This document shows, in pieces, positions 52,928 through 60,209 of a stretch of DNA of 64,000 bases (position 1 is its first letter; each line of letters opens with the position of its first letter). Source of the DNA: Kutzneria viridogrisea (GTDB taxonomy: Bacteria; Actinomycetota; Actinomycetes; Mycobacteriales; Pseudonocardiaceae); assembly GCA_014138725.1 (NCBI GenBank), contig JACJID010000006.1:62001-126000 (forward strand), written 5' to 3'. Made by a program: the position numbers and the translations under genes. The notes beneath the pieces were generated by a model, which saw only the letters and a program-made list of their open reading frames with translations, searched no databases and was not told the origin of the DNA.

Positions 52928-54136
52928 ATGAGCGACTCACAGCCGCCTCAGAACGGTGAGTCCGCAGGGGTGAACCCGGACGCCACGCAGGTGGTGAACT
53001 CCGGGGCCCAGCCCCCGGCCGCCGAGTCCCCGGACGCGAACAAGACGCAGGTGGTGCAGCCGGGTGCGATCACCCCGCCGCCGATGCCCGCGACGACCCC
53101 GCCCCCGGCCGACTCCACCCAGATGGTGCCGCCCGGCACCATGCCGCCGCCCGGGCCCACCTACAGCCCGCCCGGCTACTCGACCCCGGCCAGCAGCCCA
53201 CAGCCGGTGCAGCCCGCCTTCGGGCAGCCGCCCGCGGACCCCTCGGCACAGCAGCCCCAGGCGTTCGGCCAGCAGCCCCCCTCGGGTGGCTTCCCCGGTC
53301 AGCCCGGGGCCGTGCCGGGGGCCCAGCCGTGGGGTGCCCCGCAGCAGCCCCAGGCGTTCGGCCAGCAGCCCGGGGCCAGCCCGTTCGGCGGCCAGCAGCC
53401 CGGCAGCCCGTACGGCCAGCCGCAGCAGCCCTCCTGGGCCACCCAGCAGCCCGGCGCCATCGGCCAGGCCCCGTACTCGGTGGGCGGGGGCGGCAGCAAC
53501 ACGCTGGCCGTGGCGATGTGGGTCACGATCGGGTACTGCGCCCTGAGCGCGATCCTTGGCATCTTCGGTCTGATCGGCACGCTCTCGCTGCTGGGCGCCG
53601 CCTCCCGCTACGGGGTCGGCGGCCTGGGCGTGGTGGCCGTCGTGATCGTGGCGGTGAGCCTGATCGTCTCGATCGGTGCCGGTGTGTGCGCGTGGTTCGG
53701 CGGCCAGGGCAAGAGCTGGGGCCGCATCGCCGTCACGGCGCTGCTCGGCCTCGGCATCCTGAGTTCGCTGTACTCCCTGGTCAACGGCTCCGGGTTCAGC
53801 GTACTGGGCATCCTGATCTCCGGCGGCATCATCGCCCTGTGGTGGATCCCGTCCACCACGCAGGCGATGCTCGCCAAGGAGGGCGGCGCCCCCGCCGGTG
53901 GCGGTTTCGGCCAGCCCGGCTACGGCCAGCCCGCCAACCCGTACGGCCAGCAGCAGCCCTTCGGCGCCCAGCCGCAGACCTACGGCCAGCCGCAGGCCAA
54001 CCCGTACGGTCAGCCGCAGGCCAACCCGTATGGCCAGCAGCCGAGCACCGGTGGCTTCCCGCAGCAGCAGCCGCCGCCCGCCAACCCCTACGGCCAGCCC
54101 CCGCAGGGCGGCCAGCAGGGCCCGTACGGCTACTGA
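52928..54136 (+). CDS. Pro/Gln-rich membrane protein with DUF4190-like domain
   Basis: A 402-residue protein. The N-terminal ~190 residues are low-complexity Pro/Gln/Gly. Three hydrophobic helices (about residues 196-275) resemble a DUF4190 membrane domain (ALSAILGIFGLIGTL, VVAVVIVAVSLIVSIGAGVC, ALLGLGILSSLYSLV). The C-terminal tail has NPYGQPQ repeats. Family members are of unknown function and frequently sit near RDD proteins, as here. I chose ATG 52928 because upstream residues are basic and without family support. Confidence 0.8.
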   Translation: MSDSQPPQNGESAGVNPDATQVVNSGAQPPAAESPDANKTQVVQPGAITPPPMPATTPPPADSTQMVPPGTMPPPGPTYSPPGYSTPASSPQPVQPAFGQPPADPSAQQPQAFGQQPPSGGFPGQPGAVPGAQPWGAPQQPQAFGQQPGASPFGGQQPGSPYGQPQQPSWATQQPGAIGQAPYSVGGGGSNTLAVAMWVTIGYCALSAILGIFGLIGTLSLLGAASRYGVGGLGVVAVVIVAVSLIVSIGAGVCAWFGGQGKSWGRIAVTALLGLGILSSLYSLVNGSGFSVLGILISGGIIALWWIPSTTQAMLAKEGGAPAGGGFGQPGYGQPANPYGQQQPFGAQPQTYGQPQANPYGQPQANPYGQQPSTGGFPQQQPPPANPYGQPPQGGQQGPYGY

Positions 54137-54149
54137 TCCGCAGCGTTGA

Positions 54150-54181
54150 GGCCGCCGCCCTCCTCCGTGGGGGCGGCGGCC
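54150..54181 (+). terminator. Hairpin terminator after the Pro/Gln-rich gene
   Basis: Perfect 11-bp arms GGCCGCCGCCC / GGGCGGCGGCC with a 10-base loop, then TTATCGTTG. Confidence 0.8.
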
Positions 54182-54194
54182 TTATCGTTGTCCG

Positions 54195-54686
54195 GTGAGC
54201 TTCGCGCAGCCCTCCTGGGGCACCCAGCTCTGGTACGGGCCGCCCACCCCACGCCCGGTCGCCAGCTGGGGCCGACGCCTGGGCGGCACCCTGGTCGACG
54301 CCCTGTGCTGCACCATCATCGGCGGGCTGGCCTGGCTGTTCGCCGTTGCCCTGCCCAGCGGGGTCGGCGCGGTCTGCGCCCTGGTGACCCTGGGCTGGCT
54401 CGTGGCCTTCGCGGTGTGGAACTTCGTGCACCGGCAGGGCGTCACCGGGCAGACCGTGGGCAAGTCGGTGGTCGGCGTGCAACTGGTCGGCCAGGGCACG
54501 GGCGCCCCGATCGGGCCGTTCGCCTGCGCCGTGCGGCAGGCACTGCACCTGGTGGACCTGCTGCCGCTGGGCGCGGGCTTCCTCGCCGCCGCCTGGGACC
54601 CGCGCGGTCGCACCTGGGCGGATCGCCTGGTCAACACGCTGGTGGTCCCCGCACCCCCGGACCTCGCTCGTATCTTGGGATCATGA
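54195..54686 (+). CDS. RDD family membrane protein
   Basis: A 163-residue RDD domain protein with about three to four membrane helices. The conserved Arg-Asp pair appears as GRRLGGTLVDALCC near residues 26-39, and WDPRGRTWADRLVNTLVV is the conserved C-terminal segment (about 135-152). Family function is unclear, possibly transport. GTG 54195. It overlaps the following membrane-protein gene by 4 bp. Confidence 0.87.
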   Translation: MSFAQPSWGTQLWYGPPTPRPVASWGRRLGGTLVDALCCTIIGGLAWLFAVALPSGVGAVCALVTLGWLVAFAVWNFVHRQGVTGQTVGKSVVGVQLVGQGTGAPIGPFACAVRQALHLVDLLPLGAGFLAAAWDPRGRTWADRLVNTLVVPAPPDLARILGS

Positions 54687-55150
54687 GCCCGCGTCGGCCC
54701 TCTGCCGTCACCACCGTCATCACCGGGCTGCTCGCCCTGGCGGCGGGCCTCTACCAGCTGTACCTGTTCTGGCCGTACCTGGAGTACCCCGGTTACCTGG
54801 ACTACCAGCTGGACCGGCCCAGGGCGTTCACCATGCAGGTCGCCCTGCTGGTGGCGGGCGTCGCCCTGGTGGCCGGGCCCGCACTGCTGCTGATGCGCCG
54901 GCGCGCGGGCCGCGCCCTGCTCGTGTCCGGCGGGGTCCTGCTCGTGGTGACCAGGTTGCTCGCGGGCTTCTTCGACGGCGGCCCGTTCATCTGGCAGCAG
55001 ATCGACTACTACGGCGCCTATCCCGCGCTGGTGGGCTGGGCGGCCATGCTGGTGGCCTCTGCCGCCGCGATCCTCGGCGTGGTACCCGCCACCAGCGACT
55101 ACCTGCGCCACGACCGGGCTGAGCAGGGCGAGTTGTCCAGCCAGTGGTAG
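54683..55150 (+). CDS. Four-helix membrane protein of unknown function
   Basis: A 155-residue protein with about four predicted membrane helices (TVITGLLALAAGLYQLYLF, VALLVAGVALVAGPALLLM, ALLVSGGVLLVVTRLLAG, LVGWAAMLVASAAAILGVV). ATG 54683 overlaps the RDD stop (ATGA), so the two form one unit. I do not recognise a family. The longer upstream reading of this frame is out-of-frame shadow of the RDD gene. Confidence 0.75.
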   Translation: MSPRRPSAVTTVITGLLALAAGLYQLYLFWPYLEYPGYLDYQLDRPRAFTMQVALLVAGVALVAGPALLLMRRRAGRALLVSGGVLLVVTRLLAGFFDGGPFIWQQIDYYGAYPALVGWAAMLVASAAAILGVVPATSDYLRHDRAEQGELSSQW

Positions 55151-55199
55151 CCGTCACCGACCTTTCGGCCCAGCGCCGTTCGCGCCGTAAGCTCTTGCC

Positions 55200-56354
55200 A
55201 TGACGGACCACACCGACCGATTCGGCTTCGAGACCCGGGCGATCCACGCCGGCCAGGAGCCGGACCCGCGCACCGGCTCGGTCATCGTGCCCATCTACCA
55301 GACCTCCACCTTCGCCCAGGACGGCGTCGGCGGACTGCGGGCAGGTGGCTACGAGTACTCGCGCACCGCCAACCCCACGCGGACCGCGCTGGAGGAGTGC
55401 CTGGCCTCGCTGGAGGGCGGCCGCCACGCGCTGGCCTTCTCCTCGGGCATGGCCGCCTCGGACATCACCCTGCGCGCGCTGGTGCGGCCCGGGGACCACC
55501 TGGTGATCCCGGACGACGCCTACGGCGGCACCTTCCGCCTGGTGGACAAGGTCTTCAGCCAGTGGGGCGTGGAGCACACCCCGGTGCACCTGTCCGACGT
55601 GGACGCCGTGCGCGCCGCGATCCGGCCCAACACCAAGGCGATCTGGGTGGAGACGCCCACCAACCCGCTGCTGGGCATCGCCGACATCTCCGCGCTGGCC
55701 GACGTGGCCCGCCAGGCACAGGCCCGGCTGGTCGTGGACAACACCTTCGCCACCCCGTACCTGCAGTCCCCGCTGGGCCTGGGCGCCGACGTGGTGCTGC
55801 ACTCCACCACCAAGTACCTGGGCGGCCACTCCGACGTGGTCGGCGGCGCGGCGATCACCTCCGACGACGAACTCGCCGAGAAGTTCGCCTTCCTGCGCAA
55901 CGCCGCGGGCTCGGTGCCCGGCCCGTTCGACTCTTGGCTGACCCTGCGCGGGCTGAAGACCCTCGGCGTGCGCATGGACCGGCACAGCGACAACGCCGAG
56001 CGCGTGGTCCAGGCGCTGGTCAAGCACCCGAAGGTCACCAAGGTGTACTACCCGGGTCTGCCCGAGCACCCCGGCCACGAGGTCGCCGCCAAGCAGATGC
56101 GCCGCTTCGGCGGCATGGTCTCGTTCACCGTGGCCGGTGGCGAGCAGGCCGCGCTGGACCTGTGCTCGCGCACGAAGCTGTTCACCCTCGCCGAGTCGCT
56201 GGGCGGCATCGAGTCGCTGATCGAGCACCCCGGCAAGATGACCCACGCCAGCACCGCGGGCTCCGCGCTCCAGGTGCCCGACGACCTGGTGCGCCTGTCG
56301 GTGGGCATCGAGGACGTGGAGGACCTGATCGAGGACCTGCTCGGCGCGTTCTGA
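55200..56354 (+). CDS. metB: Cystathionine gamma-synthase (or gamma-lyase)
   Basis: A 384-residue Cys/Met-metabolism PLP enzyme. The PLP lysine is Lys205 in VVLHSTTKYLGGHSDVVGG; ETPTNPLLGI and YEYSRTANPTR are conserved. MetB makes cystathionine from acyl-homoserine and cysteine; gamma-lyases are very similar, so the direction is uncertain. In this neighbourhood with cystathionine beta-synthase (51394), reverse transsulphuration to cysteine is possible. ATG 55200; a 13-bp-arm terminator follows. Confidence 0.88.
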   Translation: MTDHTDRFGFETRAIHAGQEPDPRTGSVIVPIYQTSTFAQDGVGGLRAGGYEYSRTANPTRTALEECLASLEGGRHALAFSSGMAASDITLRALVRPGDHLVIPDDAYGGTFRLVDKVFSQWGVEHTPVHLSDVDAVRAAIRPNTKAIWVETPTNPLLGIADISALADVARQAQARLVVDNTFATPYLQSPLGLGADVVLHSTTKYLGGHSDVVGGAAITSDDELAEKFAFLRNAAGSVPGPFDSWLTLRGLKTLGVRMDRHSDNAERVVQALVKHPKVTKVYYPGLPEHPGHEVAAKQMRRFGGMVSFTVAGGEQAALDLCSRTKLFTLAESLGGIESLIEHPGKMTHASTAGSALQVPDDLVRLSVGIEDVEDLIEDLLGAF

Positions 56355-56359
56355 TCCAA

Positions 56360-56399
56360 CCCCCTGAGCGGGCCGCCCCGGCGAGTCCCGCTCAGGGGG
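56360..56399 (+). terminator. Terminator of the cystathionine gamma-synthase gene
   Basis: Perfect 13-bp arms CCCCCTGAGCGGG / CCCGCTCAGGGGG with a 14-base loop, immediately before element B. Confidence 0.8.
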
Positions 56400-56400
56400 T

Positions 56401-56851
56401 GTGAGTCCCGGGCTCCTGTGTGTGAGTCCCACTCTCTTGCGCGTGAGTCCCGGTCTGGCGCACGTGAGTCCCGGTCTGGGGGGCGTGAGTCCCGCGCTGG
56501 GGGGCGCGGGTCGGCGCTTCTTGGCCTGCGTGTCAGACGTTGCGGACGTGCGTGTCGGCGCTTCGCGGTGTGCGTGTTTGGCGTTGCGGGGTGGTGTGTC
56601 GGCGCTTGGTGTCGGCGTTTGCGGGGTTGCTCGGGTTCGCCCGCTGGAAAGACGCGGGCTCTCCCCGAGCGGGCTTGGGCGTTCGCTGGGGACGGCTGTG
56701 CCCGCTTCGCTCTCTGCGATCCTCCGGATCGCGGCGTCTTCGCTTGGGTCCGGTCTCTTCCCTTGTCCCAAGATGATCACTGGAAAGATGTGATCATCTT
56801 GGGCCTGCGGTCCAGAGACCGGCGCGAAGACGCGGGACCGGCGCGAAGACG
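56401..56851 (-). repeat. Composite structured element, copy B (inverted relative to A)
   Basis: Inverted copy of the element at 48587-49046. On the plus strand five GTGAGTCCC units lie at exactly 21-bp spacing (56401, 56422, 56443, 56464, 56485), followed by about five TCGGCG-type units at 22 bp (56511 to 56599) and one at 56612. The hairpins follow: GCTCGGG/CCCGAGC (56629-56670), GCGATCC-TCC-GGATCGC (56716-56732), and the nested stems 56735-56743 with 56824-56832, 56750-56758 with 56814-56822, 56767-56780 with 56790-56803. Also between convergent genes. Confidence 0.9.
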
Positions 56852-56907
56852 CGGGGCGCGGGGTGTGAGACAGGGCCCGGCGTGAGGCGCGGACCTGCGG
56901 GAAAGCG

Positions 56908-57165
56908 CTAGGGGCGCAGGGCGCGAGCGGAGTTGCCCTGGTCGCCGGAGCCCGCGGCCTCGTGCGCGGGGGCGCCGGGGAAGTCCTGTTTGCCCACGCA
57001 GCTGCCGACCAGTTCCACCACGCCGTTGGCGTGCTGGACGTAGCGGCCGGCGTCGGCGCAGCCGGTCTCGGAGACGGTGAACACGGCGGCGCCGGTCAGC
57101 GCCGCGGCGGTGGCCACCGCTCCCACCAGCGGCAGCACCCCGGCAAGACGTGCCAAGCGTGCCAT
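56908..57165 (-). CDS. Small exported protein with two cysteines
   Basis: An 85-residue protein with a signal-like hydrophobic N-terminus (LAGVLPLVGAVATAAALTGAAVF) and an extracytoplasmic part holding Cys36 and Cys56, with CADAGRYVQHANGVVELVGSCVG suggesting a disulphide loop. It resembles small chaplin-like or secreted proteins only loosely. No family is assigned. It is divergent from ilvA. Starts at ATG 57165. Confidence 0.6.
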   Translation of the reverse strand: MARLARLAGVLPLVGAVATAAALTGAAVFTVSETGCADAGRYVQHANGVVELVGSCVGKQDFPGAPAHEAAGSGDQGNSARALRP

Positions 57166-57312
57166 GCCACCTCCAAGATGTGTGTCGCGATCTACTACGT
57201 GCCGAGCACCGTGAGCGGTTCACTGCCCGGTCTGCCGCGAAGACGTGCCCAAGCCTACTCGCACCGGGCGGTGCGTGCGGGCGACCGGTCCGTCACTGGC
57301 AGTATCTACCCC

Positions 57313-58521
57313 ATGGAGCTGGTCACGGTGGATCACGTCCTGGCCGCTCAGAAGGTGCTGCGGGGCGTGGTGCGGCAGACGCCGGTGGAGTCCTCGCGGG
57401 TGCTCGCCGACTGGCACGGTGGCGAGGTCTACCTCAAGTGCGAGAACCTCCAGCGCACCGGTTCGTTCAAGCTCAGGGGCGCCTACACGCGGATCCACGG
57501 GCTCACTGCGCAGGAGCGCGCACGCGGGGTGGTCGCCGCCAGCGCGGGCAACCATGCCCAGGGTGTGGCGCTGGCCGCCTCGCTGCTGGACACCGAGGCC
57601 ACCGTGTTCATGCCGGAGCGGGTGCCGCTGCCCAAGCTGGACGCCACCCGCGGTTACGGGGCGGACGTGCACCTGACCGGTGAGGTGTTCGACGACACCC
57701 TGGCCGCGGCCGTGGAGTTCGCCGAGCGCACCGGTGCGGTCTTCATCCACCCGTTCGACCACCCCGACGTGATCGCCGGTCAGGGCACCCTGGGCCTGGA
57801 GGTGCTCGACCAGGTGCCGACCGCGGGCACCGTGCTGGTCGCCGCTGGCGGCGGCGGGCTGGTCGGCGGGGTCGCCGCCGCCGTGCGCGGGCTGCGACCC
57901 GAGGTGCGGGTGGTCGGGGTGCAGGCCGAGCAGGCCGCCGCGCTGCCGCCCTCGCTGGCCGCGGGCGAGCCCGTGCGGCTGCCGCAGGTGCACACCATGG
58001 CCGACGGCATCGCGGTGGGCCAGCCCGGTGCGGGCACGTTCCGGCACGTGGCCGAGTTGGTGGACGAGGTGGTCACGGTCACCGAGGGCTCGCTGTCGCG
58101 GGCGGTGCTGCTGTGCATGGAGCGGGCCAAGCAGGTCGTGGAACCGGCCGGTGCCGCCGCGGTGGCCGCGCTGCTCCAGCACCCGGGCCGGTTCCCCTCG
58201 CCGGTGGTGGCGGTGCTGTCCGGGGGCAACGTGGACCCGATCCTGCTGCTGAAGATCATCCGTCACGGCATGACCGCCGCTGGCCGCTACCTGGCGCTGC
58301 GGCTGCGCATCCCCGACCGGCCCGGCAGCCTGGCCGGGCTGCTCTCGCTGCTGGGTGAGCGCGGGGTCAACGTGCTGGACGTGGAGCACACGCGTATCTC
58401 CGGCGCGCTCGAGTTGGGCGAGGCCGAGGTGGGGCTGAACCTGGAGACGCGGGGGATCGGGCACTGTGCGGAACTGGTATCCGTACTGCGCAACGCCGGA
58501 TACACGGTGCTGGCCTCCTGA
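57313..58521 (+). CDS. ilvA: Threonine ammonia-lyase (threonine dehydratase)
   Basis: A 402-residue PLP enzyme deaminating threonine to 2-oxobutyrate, which feeds isoleucine synthesis or degradation. The PLP Lys53 is in LQRTGSFKLRGAY; SAGNHAQGVALAASLL and the AAGGGGLVGGVAAAV phosphate loop are clear. A single C-terminal ACT-type domain (about 330-402) with LRLRIPDRPGSLAGLLSLL points to the catabolic or short biosynthetic form. ATG 57313 was selected; the frame's upstream part is antisense to the small exported protein gene. Confidence 0.9.
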   Translation: MELVTVDHVLAAQKVLRGVVRQTPVESSRVLADWHGGEVYLKCENLQRTGSFKLRGAYTRIHGLTAQERARGVVAASAGNHAQGVALAASLLDTEATVFMPERVPLPKLDATRGYGADVHLTGEVFDDTLAAAVEFAERTGAVFIHPFDHPDVIAGQGTLGLEVLDQVPTAGTVLVAAGGGGLVGGVAAAVRGLRPEVRVVGVQAEQAAALPPSLAAGEPVRLPQVHTMADGIAVGQPGAGTFRHVAELVDEVVTVTEGSLSRAVLLCMERAKQVVEPAGAAAVAALLQHPGRFPSPVVAVLSGGNVDPILLLKIIRHGMTAAGRYLALRLRIPDRPGSLAGLLSLLGERGVNVLDVEHTRISGALELGEAEVGLNLETRGIGHCAELVSVLRNAGYTVLAS

Positions 58522-58555
58522 CGTACGGCCGGAAGGTGTAATCCGTAGAACGAGG

Positions 58556-58586
58556 TTGACACCCGCGACTCGGTTCGTCCTATTAT
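58556..58586 (+). promoter_or_regulatory. Near-consensus promoter before the phage-tail genes
   Basis: TTGACA (58556-58561) and TATTAT (58581-58586) with a 19-bp spacer, about 80 bp before the first tail gene. The AT-rich -10 contrasts with the surrounding GC-rich DNA. The spacer is longer than the optimum 17 bp, so it may be activated. It lies just after ilvA. Confidence 0.6.
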
Positions 58587-58664
58587 TGGGGAAGAACGTC
58601 TGATTTCTGCGGTAACGGCTCGGGGGAGCGGGCGGCATTTCTGCCGTTCGCGCTGGAGGCTGCG

Positions 58665-59084
58665 ATGACGCTGCTCGAGGAATTCGCGAGACTGTTGCAG
58701 GAGTTCGGGCTGGGTTCCTACCAGCCCGCAGGAGGCGGCACGATCGTCCTGGCGGTGCCGCCCGCCATGCCCGACGCGGTGCTCGTGCTGACCAGGGCCG
58801 CCGGGCTCGACGCCGACTCGACCCTGCCATACGACACGCCAACTGTGCAGGTCAGGGTGCGTGGCGCGGTCAAGGACGCGGTGGGGGCCGAGGGCACGGC
58901 GCAGGCGGTGTACGACGCGTTGCACGGGCTGGGCAGCCGCGCGCTGCCCGGCGGCACCTGGCTGGTACTGGGCCTGGCCACCGGCGGCGGACCGGTTTAC
59001 GCCGGACGTGATTCAGCCGATCGCGATCAGTGGGATGTGTCCTTCCGTATGGAGTTGCACCGCCCGGTCGGTAATCGGCGGTGA
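58665..59084 (+). CDS. Phage minor capsid / tail-terminator-like protein
   Basis: A 139-residue protein similar to the minor-capsid/tail-completion proteins of actinophages (Minor_capsid type), which cap the tail tube at the head end. Segments GTIVLAVPPAMPDAVLVLTRAAG, VQVRVRG and AQAVYDALHGLGSRALPGGTW and the antiparallel C-terminal VSFRMELHR support it. It stands at the position of a tail terminator, directly before the tube gene. ATG 58665. No head gene precedes it. Confidence 0.75.
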   Translation: MTLLEEFARLLQEFGLGSYQPAGGGTIVLAVPPAMPDAVLVLTRAAGLDADSTLPYDTPTVQVRVRGAVKDAVGAEGTAQAVYDALHGLGSRALPGGTWLVLGLATGGGPVYAGRDSADRDQWDVSFRMELHRPVGNRR

Positions 59085-59133
59085 CGATGTCTGTCCACTT
59101 GGGTGTGCTTCTGGAGTGGGGGAACAATCAATC

Positions 59134-59595
59134 ATGCCAACCGTCAAGATCAATGCTCGTGATCTCGTGATCCAGGTCGCCGAGGCCGACGGAAAGACGT
59201 GGAGCCAGATTGGCGGCCTCAATTCCGCGGTGCCCAACGCCGGGGACAACGAGGAGGTCGTGGACACCACGACATTCGATTCCGGGGGTTACTACGAGCA
59301 GGAGGTCGTGCAGCGCGGGGCCACCCTGGGCCTGGAGGGCTACCTGTTGCAGGACCCGAGCACCACAGCGCAGGACCCCGGCCAGGCCAGGGTGGAGTTC
59401 CTGGCCACCCAGGTGGGCCCGGCCAGCCTGGGCAAGGTGCGCTTCCGGCACACCCTGGACAAGGCGTGGCGGGTCTGGACGGCCACCTTCAGCATGGGCG
59501 AGCAGGGCGGCGGCAACAACGACAAGGCGGCGTGGAAGGCCACCATCGCTCGCTCGGGCCAGCCCACCACCGAGCCCGTGGCGGCCACCCAGTGA
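59134..59595 (+). CDS. Phage major tail tube protein
   Basis: A 153-residue tail tube protein. The fold is suggested by the beta-rich sequence with GGLNSAVPNAGDNEEVVDTTTFDSGGYYEQEVVQRG and the family-like polymer-forming N-terminus. No tail sheath gene is near, so the tail is of the flexible non-contractile (siphovirus) kind. ATG 59134, preceded by TGGGGGAAC. The chaperone gene overlaps its end by 4 bp (GTGA). Confidence 0.82.
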   Translation: MPTVKINARDLVIQVAEADGKTWSQIGGLNSAVPNAGDNEEVVDTTTFDSGGYYEQEVVQRGATLGLEGYLLQDPSTTAQDPGQARVEFLATQVGPASLGKVRFRHTLDKAWRVWTATFSMGEQGGGNNDKAAWKATIARSGQPTTEPVAATQ

Positions 59596-59984
59596 CCGCC
59601 GCCGAGCAGGACGAGGTCGTCGACTACGACTTCGACGAGGCGTGGCGCGAGCGCAAGGCCGCGCGGGTGGCGCCGAGGATCCGGTTGCTGGGCAAGGTCT
59701 ACACCCTGCCGAACTCGTTGCCCGCCAAGCTGATCCTGTTCGCGGTCTCGGCGCGGCGCGCGGGCCGCGTGGCCAGCGAGGAGGTCAACGCCGAGGAGGC
59801 GTTCGACATGCTGGCCGCCCTGCTGGGTGAGTCGAACCTGCGCGACCTGCTGGACCGGGGCCTGGAGATCGACGACCTGCCCGACCTGTTGGGCACCTGC
59901 CAGCGGGTCTACCAGGAGCGCCAGTCGGGAAACGGGTCGGCCCCCGCGACGACGGGGGCGAACGGGAGCACGCCGTCCGCATGA
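59592..59984 (+). CDS. Phage tail assembly chaperone (gpG-like)
   Basis: A 130-residue protein, acidic, with helical segments (LPAKLILFAVSARRAGRV, NAEEAFDMLAALLGESNLRDLLDRGLEI). It sits between tube and tape measure as gpG analogues do and would hold the tape measure in solution during assembly. GTG 59592 overlaps the tube stop. The following small gene starts in the -1 frame, 4 bp before this stop. Confidence 0.75.
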   Translation: MTAAEQDEVVDYDFDEAWRERKAARVAPRIRLLGKVYTLPNSLPAKLILFAVSARRAGRVASEEVNAEEAFDMLAALLGESNLRDLLDRGLEIDDLPDLLGTCQRVYQERQSGNGSAPATTGANGSTPSA

Positions 59985-60193
59985 TCCTGCGGCACTGGCG
60001 CCTGGTCTACGCGGACTGGCGGCGCGAGTACGGCAGAGACCTGATGGCCGACCTGGACGCGGGCCTGTCCTGGTGGGAGTTCGCCGCACTGCTGACCGGG
60101 CTCTCGGCGGACAGCGTGTGGCGGCAGGTCACCGCGAACGAGCCGGTGGAGCTGAGCAGCGAGACGGCCCGCTCGGTCATCGCCAACCTGTAG
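59981..60193 (+). CDS. Second tail assembly chaperone-like protein (gpT position)
   Basis: A 70-residue protein, mostly helical and Trp-rich (LRHWRLVYADWRREYG, LSWWEFAALLTGL). It lies in the -1 frame relative to the upstream chaperone and overlaps its stop (ATGA), the position of gpT in siphophages, which is usually made by frameshift. I see no classical slippery heptamer, so coupled initiation is the simpler reading. Tape measure follows after GGAGGAGGGGG. Confidence 0.7.
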   Translation: MILRHWRLVYADWRREYGRDLMADLDAGLSWWEFAALLTGLSADSVWRQVTANEPVELSSETARSVIANL

Positions 60194-60209
60194 GAGGAGG
60201 GGGACAGGC

